A stretch of 64,000 bases of DNA, taken from DASXZH01 sp963829965. GTDB taxonomy: Bacteria > Armatimonadota > Fimbriimonadia > Fimbriimonadales > Fimbriimonadaceae. The position numbers were made by a program, and so were the translations under genes. The stretch is from positions 62,001 through 126,000 of the forward strand of contig CAWHLK010000021.1 of NCBI GenBank assembly GCA_963829965.1, given 5' to 3'. A model generated the notes under the pieces. The model saw only the letters and a list, made by a program, of their open reading frames with translations, had not been told where the DNA came from and made no database searches. Within the stretch, counting starts at the first letter, position 1. Each line of letters opens with the position of its first letter. This document shows positions 25,893 to 34,090 of the stretch, piece by piece.

Positions 25893-27817
25893 AAGCACTT
25901 CTTGTTTGCCTATCTGTCTCCATCGCTATCTTCCTTATGGTCGCGATTATGCCGGGCTCCGAATGGGTTTTCAAAAACGGTCTGGATATGGTGGGCGGGA
26001 ATGACAGCGCGGACTCCGGCAGCGATATGGCCTACCGATTCGCTCCGAAATGGCTGACCGATCCAAACACTTTCACAGGAAAGGATGCACCTGAAGAACT
26101 CATGCACGCTCTCCTGCTCGAGGACGATCCCAGAATCCAAGCGCTTCAAATGTACGCGACGGACCATCCAAACGATCCCGTGACATGGGCGGTCGCGGCG
26201 CGAATGGCGTGTATTCGCTCTGGGGCTGCTCCGGATGAGCCGAACAAGCTGGATGCATCAGACTGGAAGGCGTCCAAGTCTGCCTTCGAAGCCGGCCTTG
26301 AGGAATCGATTAAAGGCGAGCTCGTCGAACCGGACAATGCCTACTTTCCGTTATTACGAGCGGTATTCGACATGTACTTGGGGCACCTGGATGACATGCA
26401 ACAAGCACTGCATGCGGCGGCGTCCAAGTCGCATTACAATGACCACGCCATTGACCAGGCATTGGCGATGGAGCGGGCCGAACTCTCTGCCAAAGGGTAC
26501 CGGGGCGAAATCATCAAGACCCTTATTGACGCGTCGATTCTGTTCCCTGACTTGTCCCACATGAAGCAGTTGGCCAAGTTCTTAAATCGGAAGGGCTCGC
26601 TTCAGGAGAGGCGAGACATGGTTCAAACATCGGCGCTGATGGGTAATGGGGCAAGCACGATCATTGAGATGCTTGTGGCTTCTGCCGATGTCAGGATCTT
26701 GGTAAGTCCTGCGAGGCCGCTGGACGCCAGCTGGCACGCGACATCCGACGAGGAATACCGCCAAGAGGAAGTCGCCTTTCAAGATCAGCTGGCCAAGGGC
26801 GGGGTCCCGCAAACTGTTCCAAGCGTTGCCGAAATATCGGACAAGTTGGACCGGCTTTCCAAAGCGAGCAAGCAGTATGTCGATTCAATGCCTTCTATCT
26901 ACGAGGAGGCCGGCCAGGACGAGCAGTCGTTTAGTTTGGCCTTCTTTGAAGCGATGGCGCCTAGCATGCTCTTGGTTGCATTTGTGATTGCGGCCTTTTC
27001 TGCAATAGGGGCGTGGTTGTTTGGTCTCATCCAGTCCGACACATTTAGACGCATGCTGCCGCACTTGCTCTGTCTCCCCATGTGGTTCCTCCTGGTTTTT
27101 TTCGATAGGGATAGTCCGGTCAACAATGCCGGGTTGTTCCTTGGCCTGGCCCAACTGTTCTTAGCGTTCCTCTATCTCAAGAAAGGCCCCGCCATAGCCC
27201 TTAGCGTGCTCGGGGTGATCGCCGTTCTTGGCCTCATCATGGATTCACCGACGGCCACATACATGACAGTGCCAGAGGCTGGGATCCTCGTCTGCGCAAT
27301 CCTGATTGCGATTCTTCCTTGGTTCTTGCCGGTGGAGCGACGATCTCTTTTCGCCACTTACGCGGGGGCTGGAGTTGCGCTCCTGTCGTTCGTCGCAGGG
27401 TTTTCTGCGGGCGGGGCCTCTGCGGCGGTCGGCGCTTTGGTGTATGTTTTGGCCCGCCTGCTCTTGTGGGAGAAAGAACCTGGCATACCCCGGAAATGGA
27501 CTCTGGTTGCGGTTTCAATTTTGCTGCCTCTTTTGGTTTTAGGTGCTGCGGGATTCTATATTTGGCGCCTAAGCCTAAACAATGGATATTGGGCGCCAGT
27601 TTTTGGCGCAGTTTTGATCATGCTTCCGGGGATGGCGTTCTTTACGGGCAAGCCGGTCCGGCTTGCTCGGCTGGCGACCTGTGTTTCGTTTGTGGCGATC
27701 AGCGCCTTGTATTTGGTCGCCGCCGGACTCGAGGTACGTAGCAATCACCAGGCGGGTCTTTCGAGTTCCAACCTCCTGCACGAGGCGGCAAATGTGAGGA
27801 AGTTGGCGGGGGTTTAG
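25889..27817 (+). CDS. polytopic membrane protein with long extracytoplasmic N-terminal domain
   Basis: A 642-residue protein from the ATG at 25889, which overlaps the previous stop as ATGA and has a GGAGAG ribosome-binding site five bases upstream. An N-terminal helix (ALLVCLSVSIAIFLMVAIM) leads into ~320 helical residues with TPR-like alpha pairs (DPRIQALQMYATDHPNDPVTWAVAARMACIRSG). About nine further transmembrane helices fill the C-terminal half. No family is recognised. As the third coupled gene of the sigma operon it may be a sensor or the regulated envelope component. Confidence 0.7.
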   Translation: MKALLVCLSVSIAIFLMVAIMPGSEWVFKNGLDMVGGNDSADSGSDMAYRFAPKWLTDPNTFTGKDAPEELMHALLLEDDPRIQALQMYATDHPNDPVTWAVAARMACIRSGAAPDEPNKLDASDWKASKSAFEAGLEESIKGELVEPDNAYFPLLRAVFDMYLGHLDDMQQALHAAASKSHYNDHAIDQALAMERAELSAKGYRGEIIKTLIDASILFPDLSHMKQLAKFLNRKGSLQERRDMVQTSALMGNGASTIIEMLVASADVRILVSPARPLDASWHATSDEEYRQEEVAFQDQLAKGGVPQTVPSVAEISDKLDRLSKASKQYVDSMPSIYEEAGQDEQSFSLAFFEAMAPSMLLVAFVIAAFSAIGAWLFGLIQSDTFRRMLPHLLCLPMWFLLVFFDRDSPVNNAGLFLGLAQLFLAFLYLKKGPAIALSVLGVIAVLGLIMDSPTATYMTVPEAGILVCAILIAILPWFLPVERRSLFATYAGAGVALLSFVAGFSAGGASAAVGALVYVLARLLLWEKEPGIPRKWTLVAVSILLPLLVLGAAGFYIWRLSLNNGYWAPVFGAVLIMLPGMAFFTGKPVRLARLATCVSFVAISALYLVAAGLEVRSNHQAGLSSSNLLHEAANVRKLAGV

Positions 27818-27839
27818 GAAGGCGTAGGGCTTTCCGGAA

Positions 27840-27891
27840 GCAAATGATTGATGGTTGGGCCGCGGGTGCGGCCCGAACATCAATCATTTGC
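27840..27891. repeat. long perfect hairpin between convergent genes
   Basis: Outer 14-bp stem (27840-27853 with 27878-27891), a symmetric 3-base interruption, then an inner 7-bp stem GGGCCGC/GCGGCCC around a GGGT loop. No U-run follows on either strand. It separates the sigma operon from the convergent pseudopilin gene, so a bidirectional terminator or transcript-stabilising hairpin is plausible. Confidence 0.8.
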
Positions 27892-27984
27892 GGGAAGAAG
27901 AAGGAAAAGGCTCTCGTCCCTCAGTCGGCCGGAGCCTCCATCGGGATGACAACGCTACGCTATCAATGGCTGCTGCGCGGCCGT

Positions 27985-28782
27985 CTAGGTTCCGGAGCCC
28001 TTGGTCAGTTCAAAGAAGAAGTCCGGATCGTTGGAATACGGGTTTCCCAACTCACCCAAGTTGGCTGCGGTTAACTGGGTCGCGGTGAATCCATCGTAGG
28101 CCAGCACGGGATCGTTGGCGGTGCGGTAGGTTGGCGTTTTTGACTTTGCGTGGTTGTCTGCCCAAATGCAGTTGCCCTGCATGGCATGCCGCCCCTGAAA
28201 GCTCGGGAATCCATAGGAAGGCGGTTCCAGATAGGTGTTTCCTACCAGCGTTGGCGCTGGGAAATCGTAGTTGTCGATTTCGGCGGAGTCCGCAAAAACC
28301 ACCGTGTTCGTGGGGTCCTGCATTTGGGTGGCGACGACGGGGATGTCGGTTTCCGCATAGTCCGGAGGCGGGCCAAAGTTCTCTGGGCTCAAATACACCT
28401 GGTTGTAGCCGTATCCGGTTAGGCCAAGCGCGGTTCTCAGCGTGTTGTCAAAGTCCGGGCAGTCCTGGATCTGCTGGTTTTTCATGTAGGGGTAGAGCAG
28501 GCCCTGGGTTGGGTTGAGGGTCGTTCCGTTCCAACTTCCCCAGAAGTAGTCGGTGGTGGTGGCGCTCACCACCGTGTCGATCCTCATGAGCGTGTCGTCG
28601 TAGTCGTTGTTGTAAAGCTGCCAGCCAAGCCCCATTTGGTAGAGGTTGGAAAGGCAGCTCGTTTTCTTGGCCGCCTCTTTGGCGGAGGCGAAAACGGGGA
28701 AAAGGATGGCGGCGAGGATCGCGATAATCGCGATCACCACCAAGAGCTCGATGAGCGTGAATGCTTTGTATTCTTGATGCAT
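27985..28782 (-). CDS. type II pseudopilin-like protein (prepilin N-terminal cleavage/methylation)
   Basis: Exported pilin-like protein of about 265 residues. The short leader MHQEYKAFTLIELLVV is the classical type IV prepilin signal: cleavage falls after the Ala preceding FTLIE, with Glu5 of the mature chain present. It is followed by FPVFASAKEAAKK, the form seen in Armatimonadota and Planctomycetota families related to DUF1559. The C-terminal globular part contains CIWADNHAKS. I chose the ATG at 28782 because it has GGGAG seven bases upstream; a start at 28812 would lengthen the leader unnaturally. A cobalamin riboswitch and an SD-masking hairpin precede it. Confidence 0.9.
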   Translation of the reverse strand: MHQEYKAFTLIELLVVIAIIAILAAILFPVFASAKEAAKKTSCLSNLYQMGLGWQLYNNDYDDTLMRIDTVVSATTTDYFWGSWNGTTLNPTQGLLYPYMKNQQIQDCPDFDNTLRTALGLTGYGYNQVYLSPENFGPPPDYAETDIPVVATQMQDPTNTVVFADSAEIDNYDFPAPTLVGNTYLEPPSYGFPSFQGRHAMQGNCIWADNHAKSKTPTYRTANDPVLAYDGFTATQLTAANLGELGNPYSNDPDFFFELTKGSGT

Positions 28783-28786
28783 GTTG

Positions 28787-28811
28787 ATCTCCCAAGTTTT
28801 TGGTGAGATCA
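28787..28811 (-). promoter_or_regulatory. hairpin masking the pseudopilin ribosome-binding site
   Basis: On the minus strand GATCTC and GAGATC pair around CCAA...TTGG, enclosing the GGGAG Shine-Dalgarno sequence of the gene starting at 28782. It lies downstream of the riboswitch aptamer and could serve as its expression platform. An alternative hairpin GAGGC...GCCTC lies between the two (about 28841-28856). Confidence 0.6.
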
Positions 28812-28887
28812 TCGCGCGGGCGAAGGGTTTGAAGGAGGCCTAAGCCTCTCTCCGGACCAACCTATTGCTCGTAGGCGACGAAGTCAC

Positions 28888-29031
28888 GGTATTTGCTCAA
28901 AAAGCGGGCATTCGGGCTAAGGCTTTTGGCCATCTACCGTTGCGGCACAGCGCCGGAATTGAACCGGACTTTCCCCAAATCTTTCAACCTCGCCACGACA
29001 GCGAGGTCTCTTTGAGTGGTTTGAGAATACC
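28888..29031 (-). ncRNA. cobalamin riboswitch
   Basis: On the minus strand the B12-box core reads GGGGAAAGTCCGG, then ATTCCGGCGCTG and CCGCAACGGT (28937-28976). Further on, AGCCCGAATGCCCGC (28904-28918) matches the conserved junction downstream of the core in cobalamin aptamers. The ends close as helix P1, GGTATT near 29031 with AATACC near 28888, extended by CTC/GAG. Orientation points to the pseudopilin gene at 28782, about 105 bases downstream. Such an aptamer normally precedes B12 transport or synthesis genes, which are absent here. Confidence 0.85.
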
Positions 29032-29040
29032 CTGGGGGAA

Positions 29041-29206
29041 AGTGTTGAGTAGGGAGAGCGTTGAGTATTGAGTCTTAAGTGTTAGGTTGAGTTTTGGCGT
29101 TGAGCCGGTGTCTTTCTGGGACTCGCGCAACGCACCTCCACACGGTTTCCAGCGCTGTAACCAAAGAAACTCCGATCTCAACACTCAAAACCCAATACTC
29201 AATACT
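29041..29206. repeat. inverted heptanucleotide array, locus C
   Basis: Forward units from 29041 to 29102 include AGTGTTG, AGCGTTG, AGTATTG, AGTCTTA, AGTGTTA and AGTTTTG, with small gaps. Four inverted units, CAACACT, CAAAACC, CAATACT and CAATACT, lie at 29179-29206. The 76-base spacer has no gene. The array is just upstream of the riboswitch on one strand and of the gene at 29265 on the other. Confidence 0.8.
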
Positions 29207-29264
29207 TCTTCTGTGATTTTTCTCAGATTAGTAACTCTAGGTTGGAGCGACCGTCCGTTTTTAT

Positions 29265-31091
29265 GTGGGTAAGTGCTTCAGAACAATCAACGTTCTCGTT
29301 CTTCTCGGCCTCGCGGGCCTCATTCATGCGCAGGGCTCGGCAGGAGGGTATGGCCAGGGCAGTGCCGGAGGGTTTGGGCGGGCCGGCGGAATCGGCGGCG
29401 GTGGCTTTGGCGGTGGGCGAGCAAGTAATCGGGCAACCGTTTATGGGGGAGACGCCGCTAGAGTCAAGACGGAAGAAGACCGCTGGAGCGGCCGGCCCGA
29501 AGACGAGCCGGTTCAGGACCTGTGGCAAAAACGGTCAGCGATACTAACGCCAGGCGACCGGGTGGAGTACAAATTCAAGCTGCGCGAGGGTGAGACCTTG
29601 CTTGCAGGCGCCACCAGCGACGCGTTCGACCCCGCCCTTTCGGTAGTCGACGAAGCGGGGAAGGAACTGAAGATGAACGACGACCGCGAAGAAGGCGATC
29701 AGTCGCCCTTCATCGTTTTTCGGGCGCCGGCTGCCGCGACGTATACACTCAAGGTTCTCAGCTACCATCATGTGGCGGGAGGCAAGTTTGAACTCAGCTA
29801 CCGCACCTTTCTTGCCATGGATGCCCCGGTTGGGGATCAGAAGGAAGAGCGCCCCGCGCTAACCGATAACGATTCTCGAAACCGTGTGGCCTTTCGTCTT
29901 CAAGTCAAGAAAGGCACTCTCTACGACCTGCGGGATACCAACGAACATGTAGGCCGCACCATTAGCTACATCGGCCTTATTTGGCTGCTGGGACCAACCG
30001 GGGTTGCCAAGAACGACTTTAAGTTGATCCCCGTTCCCGGAGGAAGCACGGTATTCGAAGCCCTGGCTGATGGCGACTACTACGCCGAGTACTCTGCCGG
30101 CGAGGGTAAGGAGTTTCACACCGGATTCCGTGTGGTGCAAAAGGTCGGAGTCAAAGACACTTGCGACGAAAGCTTTGATTTTGCGCCGGGTGAGATCAAG
30201 ATCATTGAGTTTCCGGTAACTCGCGACCAAATCATTCGAACCACGATGTCCGGTCATTTTATGTATCAGATGTCCGCGCCCTCCGATCCCACCAATCAAG
30301 AGAGCACGGCAAGTGGTGAGGCATTCGGCTCGGACTCGTCTTGGACCTGGTTCGCCCCGAATGTGGACGAGCCTAACGATATCGTTCGGATCTTTCACGA
30401 AGGAGGAAATGCGAGCGTGGCCATCCGCTCGACGTCCAACAAGCAAGAAAAGGTGACGCTCAAGAACTCAGAGTCGCTGCCGGTTTGGGAACCGGACAAG
30501 GAGCTGAAGAGCCCCCTTAAGATCGGCGATTCGGAGTTGATGCTGATCAAGTCCACGAAGTCCGAGTTAATGCGTGTGCATGTGGCGGCGGACCACTTCG
30601 TACCAAGGCTGGACATTTTTCGCATGAACGGAGATCTAGCCAACTCCATGAGCGACCGCAAGAATCTAACCGCCGGCGACGATCTTTACTTCCCGGATCC
30701 CGGGCAGTTCGTGGTTCGTATCACGTGCGACGGGTTTGGTGGATCGGGCGACCTTGCCCTGAAACGCCAATCTCTGACTGCGACTCCCTACGCTCTGGGA
30801 ACGGCGCAAACCATGAAACTGGAAGGCGGCAACTTTGGGCTTTACTCGGTGAACCTGCAGGAGGGTAAACGGTATGAACTCATTACCGATGAGCTAGGGC
30901 TGGCGCTTCGAGCCGACTTGTTAGATGAGGACGGCCAGTTCCTCACGAGCCAGGTTATATATCTGGACGGCGTGGAGGTGCAGTATTTCGTTCCTACCCG
31001 GTCAGGGGCTCATCGCTTGTGGCTCCGCGGCGCGCCCGGGACGCGGCATTTCAAGTTCGAGCTGAATATCCCGCCGAAGGTTGGTGTGTAG
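29265..31091 (+). CDS. secreted protein with pre-peptidase C-terminal (PPC)-like domains
   Basis: A 608-residue exported protein starting at GTG with a clear signal peptide (INVLVLLGLAGLIHAQ). A Gly-rich low-complexity segment (GGYGQGSAGGFGRAGGIGGGGFGGG, abbreviated) leads to about four repeats of a beta-sandwich. Each contains phrases such as LTPGDRVEYKFKLREGETL, FDPALSVVDEAGKEL and FRAPAAATYTLKVLS, which resemble PPC domains found in secreted hydrolases. No catalytic domain is attached, so it is a structural or binding protein of the cell surface. It ends 11 bases inside the longest reading of the next gene. Confidence 0.8.
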   Translation: MGKCFRTINVLVLLGLAGLIHAQGSAGGYGQGSAGGFGRAGGIGGGGFGGGRASNRATVYGGDAARVKTEEDRWSGRPEDEPVQDLWQKRSAILTPGDRVEYKFKLREGETLLAGATSDAFDPALSVVDEAGKELKMNDDREEGDQSPFIVFRAPAAATYTLKVLSYHHVAGGKFELSYRTFLAMDAPVGDQKEERPALTDNDSRNRVAFRLQVKKGTLYDLRDTNEHVGRTISYIGLIWLLGPTGVAKNDFKLIPVPGGSTVFEALADGDYYAEYSAGEGKEFHTGFRVVQKVGVKDTCDESFDFAPGEIKIIEFPVTRDQIIRTTMSGHFMYQMSAPSDPTNQESTASGEAFGSDSSWTWFAPNVDEPNDIVRIFHEGGNASVAIRSTSNKQEKVTLKNSESLPVWEPDKELKSPLKIGDSELMLIKSTKSELMRVHVAADHFVPRLDIFRMNGDLANSMSDRKNLTAGDDLYFPDPGQFVVRITCDGFGGSGDLALKRQSLTATPYALGTAQTMKLEGGNFGLYSVNLQEGKRYELITDELGLALRADLLDEDGQFLTSQVIYLDGVEVQYFVPTRSGAHRLWLRGAPGTRHFKFELNIPPKVGV

Positions 31092-31176
31092 CGCTAGGCT
31101 GCATGCCTACCAGGAATTTGCCAACAAGTATACTAATGGCAACTTAAAACCGAATCCGGTTGCCGTCAACACTTTG

Positions 31177-32127
31177 ATGAAACGGTTGGTCCTCCTTTTC
31201 ACCCTGCTCTGCTGCCTATGCGCAACCACGCATGCGCAGACGCTGAAGGACTACCTCAAGCTCCGCAAGCAGAACGGCATCACCCAGGCGGTGGGTGAAG
31301 AGGCGCTGGAAACGTTCGTGGGAACGCGCATCGTGGAAGTCCAGGGCGTAAGCAAAGGGACCATGAAGGTTTCCGGGGGCCCTGTCACCATTCTGCTGGA
31401 AAAGAGCAACGGCGACACGTTGTTCGTTACCTGCCCGAAGGGTGCGCCAGACTGGCTGAACAGCAATGAGACTCCGGCCCGGATGATCGTCAAGGCTTCG
31501 CGGGCAACGCCAACCTCGGATATTCAAGCCGAGCTCATGGGCGTGGCGCCGGAGTCTTCGATTGCTCCTCTTGAGCGCAAAGAGGCACCCCGCGTCAAGC
31601 ACCTAAGCTCCCGTGGGGACTACGTGCGCGACACTCCCAACGTTTCTGAGAATGAGGCTGTATCCATTTACGCCGGCTTCATTCAGCGCCGCAATCCCAG
31701 ACTTTCCGATTCCGAGGCAATCCGGATGGCACAGGGCATCATTGGCTATAGCATCCGATTTGGGGTTGACGCGAGGCTGATCATGGCGATGGTGATGGTT
31801 GAGAGCGGCTTCAATCCCAACGCGACCAGCCGCGCCGGCGCGATGGGCCTCGGCCAACTCATGCCGGGAACTGCGGCAGGCATGGGTGTCAGCAATGCTT
31901 ACGACAGCATCGACAACCTATATGGGACGGTTCGACTTATTCGCGGGCACCTGGAAAACTACCAGCGTCAGACCGGCGAGGATTATGAGTCCTTGGTTCT
32001 TGCCCTCGCCGCGTACAACGCGGGAGCCGGGGCAGTCGCGCGCCACGGCGGTGTGCCGCCGTATAGGGAAACGCAGAACTACGTGCGCAAGGTTATTGGG
32101 ATCTACCGAGCATTGTGCGGCGACTGA
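31177..32127 (+). CDS. lytic transglycosylase with SLT domain
   Basis: Murein-cleaving enzyme of about 316 residues. A signal peptide (MKRLVLLFTLLCCLCATTHAQ) starts at the chosen ATG; a longer frame from 31081 would put 32 residues before it. Residues ~200-310 form the SLT lysozyme-like domain: VDARLIMAMVMVESGFNPNATSRAGAMGLGQLMPGTA, with the catalytic Glu in VESGF, then NLYGTVRLIRGHL and ALAAYNAGAGAV. The N-terminal ~170 residues are unassigned. Probably periplasmic, acting in cell-wall remodelling. Confidence 0.93.
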   Translation: MKRLVLLFTLLCCLCATTHAQTLKDYLKLRKQNGITQAVGEEALETFVGTRIVEVQGVSKGTMKVSGGPVTILLEKSNGDTLFVTCPKGAPDWLNSNETPARMIVKASRATPTSDIQAELMGVAPESSIAPLERKEAPRVKHLSSRGDYVRDTPNVSENEAVSIYAGFIQRRNPRLSDSEAIRMAQGIIGYSIRFGVDARLIMAMVMVESGFNPNATSRAGAMGLGQLMPGTAAGMGVSNAYDSIDNLYGTVRLIRGHLENYQRQTGEDYESLVLALAAYNAGAGAVARHGGVPPYRETQNYVRKVIGIYRALCGD

Positions 32128-32153
32128 GCATTGCCGCTTCTTCTGACCAGCGG

Positions 32154-32279
32154 TTACGCATTGTCTGGTGGGTCAAGTGCTCGGAGCACACCGATTTGCA
32201 AGTGGGACTCTAAACCTTCGATCGCATAAATGATGATGCTGGAATCTAGGTAGACCTTGCGTCCATTGAGGCTCACCAT
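32154..32279 (-). pseudogene. truncated PIN-domain toxin (VapC-like) remnant
   Basis: Only 41 codons remain: MVSLNGRKVYLDSSIIIYAIEG, then an unrelated-looking tail and a stop. VYLDSSIIIYAIEG is the first strand and helix of a PIN ribonuclease with the first catalytic Asp. The remaining acidic residues and ~90 residues of domain are missing. Its ATG overlaps the end of the putative antitoxin remnant, as in intact vapBC operons. It is not expected to be active. Confidence 0.6.
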
Positions 32280-32412
32280 TCGCTGCGTAACTCTGCAAGA
32301 TAGCGGTCAACCTCTTCCCTCGAACCATGTGCGCCCGGCCGCCCTTCCTAGCAGCAGTGGAGCAAGATTTCCCGTTCAATAAAACAACGTAGTTTTTTAG
32401 CGGGAGTTCCAC
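32273..32412 (-). pseudogene. antitoxin remnant paired with the PIN fragment
   Basis: The frame from 32412 (MELPLKNYVVLLNGKS...) shifts near 32330 to read GSREEVDRYLAELRSEW and a stop overlapping the toxin ATG. The C-terminal helix with EEVDRYLAELRSEW resembles the toxin-neutralising tail of small antitoxins. The DNA-binding half is not recognisable. Together with the truncated toxin this is a decayed toxin-antitoxin locus. Confidence 0.4.
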
Positions 32413-32486
32413 GAATAGTTCAGCTGCTCCATGTACAGAGGGACGGCCCGGCTTGCGCCTTCGCTACTTCCCGGTACAATTCCAAC

Positions 32487-33566
32487 GTGTCAACTCAGGC
32501 TCCGAGCCTTGTAGGCTTGACGGAAGCCGAGATTTCCGCCAATTTGGGTGAGCGCCCGGACGTCAAGTGGCGCGCCAAGCAGATTTCCCGCTGGATCTAT
32601 CAGAAAGCGGCCGGCGATTTCGCGCAAATGAACGACCTGCCGAAAGACCTTCGCGCGAGTCTCCAGGAAGAGTACACGCTTCAGCCGCTCCAAACCGCCA
32701 AGCATGCCACTTCCACCGACGGGGTGGACAAGCTGCTGGTCCACAGCGGCGACAACCAAGTTTTCGAGTGCGTTCTTCTGCCTTACGAGGACCGCGTAAG
32801 CTGCTGCCTCAGCTCCCAGGTCGGCTGCCCGATGGCTTGCACGTTTTGTGCGACGGGGCTGGGAGGGTTCGACCGCAACCTCACTCCCGCAGAAATCGTA
32901 GGCCAATATTTGATGCTTCAACGGCTGACCGAAAGGCGCATCAGCCACGTGGTGTTCATGGGAATGGGCGAGCCGCTCCTGAATATGGACAATCTCTTAA
33001 AAAGCCTAAAGCTGCTTCATGACGAGGTTGGGCTCAGCTATCGGCACATCACGGTTTCTACGGTTGGCATCGTTCCTCAAATCAAGGCGCTCGCCAGAGA
33101 AAAAATCCCAATCCATTTGGCGCTTTCGCTTCACTCACCGTTCGACAAAATACGGGAGACCCTGATGCCGGTGAACAAGAAATGGCCGGTGAAGGAAACG
33201 GTGGAAGCGATGCGTTACTACCAGAGCATGACCGGGCGCAAGATCACGATCGAATATCTGCTGATCGATGGTTTGACCGACACGCATGACCAGGCGGACG
33301 AGCTCGCGCGTCTGATAAAGGGCGTGCCTTCGGTGGTGAATTTGATTCCGTTCAACTATGTGCAAACCGAACAAGGATTCGGACGGCCCTCGGCGGACCG
33401 AGTGAGAGCATTCAGAAGGGCGCTGGAAGCGAGACATATCAACGTGACCCAGCGCGTGGAGCGTGGCCACGACATCGCGGCGGCGTGCGGCCAGTTGGCC
33501 GGCCAGCACAAAGGGCAGTTTGCCAGGAGGGTAAAGCCATCCGTTTTGCCGGTGTTGTCTTCCTAG
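32487..33566 (+). CDS. rlmN: 23S rRNA (adenine2503-C2)/tRNA methyltransferase RlmN
   Basis: Radical SAM enzyme that methylates C2 of A2503 in 23S rRNA and A37 of some tRNAs. The 359 residues include the N-terminal helical domain (KWRAKQISRWIYQK...MNDLPKDLRASL) and the radical SAM cluster motif CxxxCxxC at Cys114, Cys118 and Cys121 (GCPMACTFCATG). VVFMGMGEPLLN and HLALSLHSPFDKIRETLMP follow. The near-C-terminal Cys of AACGQLAG is the methyl-carrying Cys. The last ~15 residues overlap the next gene. Confidence 0.97.
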   Translation: MSTQAPSLVGLTEAEISANLGERPDVKWRAKQISRWIYQKAAGDFAQMNDLPKDLRASLQEEYTLQPLQTAKHATSTDGVDKLLVHSGDNQVFECVLLPYEDRVSCCLSSQVGCPMACTFCATGLGGFDRNLTPAEIVGQYLMLQRLTERRISHVVFMGMGEPLLNMDNLLKSLKLLHDEVGLSYRHITVSTVGIVPQIKALAREKIPIHLALSLHSPFDKIRETLMPVNKKWPVKETVEAMRYYQSMTGRKITIEYLLIDGLTDTHDQADELARLIKGVPSVVNLIPFNYVQTEQGFGRPSADRVRAFRRALEARHINVTQRVERGHDIAAACGQLAGQHKGQFARRVKPSVLPVLSS

Positions 33567-34090
33567 CCGTGCTTCTTGTCGCTGGTTGCGGCCCGCCTAA
33601 GCCAAAGAAGCCCCCGGCGCCAAGTACGGATCCACCCCCGAAATTGGGCGTGTTTACGGACGCGGGTGACTCCACCATGTTCACCAATGATGCCAAGCCA
33701 GTTCGGGAATGGCATGTGAAATGGAAAAAGGCCCAGGCAACCGCCGAGGGCGGCGCTCCCATGTTTGGAAAGATGTTCGACGTCAGAGGAGAGATTTTTC
33801 AAGCGAAGGACACAAAGACTTTTCACGCCGACCGTGCGGTTGCAACGTCCTCGGACGTCTTGACCCTGACCGGCGGCGTACAGGTGTATTCGCCGAAATC
33901 GGACGCCACGCTGGACTGTGACAAACTGATCTATGACGGGAAGAAGAAAACCTTCCATGCGTCAGGGAATGTGTCTTTGAAGAGCAAGACTGTTAGAATT
34001 ACCGGAGTGCCGGAAGCGGAGGCGGATGCGGATTTCACCCAGATATCTTCGCCGGACTGGTTTAAGGAGAATAATGCCAAGGGTCGGTAA
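33485..34090 (+). CDS. LptC-like LPS export lipoprotein
   Basis: Envelope protein with the OstA/LptC beta-jellyroll pattern. The N-terminus is hydrophobic with a lipobox (LLVAGC). The C-terminal half has repeating strands such as ADRAVATSSDVLTLTGGVQVYSPKSDATLDCDKLIYDGKKKTFHASGNVSLKSK. Position before lptA/lptB supports LptC, which links the inner-membrane transporter to periplasmic LptA. The only canonical in-frame start near the signal is GTG 33485, overlapping rlmN by 82 bases. However, a perfect AGGAGG at 33525-33530 points to ATC at 33539 as the real start, either non-canonical or a base error. Confidence 0.8.
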   Translation: MRPVGRPAQRAVCQEGKAIRFAGVVFLAVLLVAGCGPPKPKKPPAPSTDPPPKLGVFTDAGDSTMFTNDAKPVREWHVKWKKAQATAEGGAPMFGKMFDVRGEIFQAKDTKTFHADRAVATSSDVLTLTGGVQVYSPKSDATLDCDKLIYDGKKKTFHASGNVSLKSKTVRITGVPEAEADADFTQISSPDWFKENNAKGR

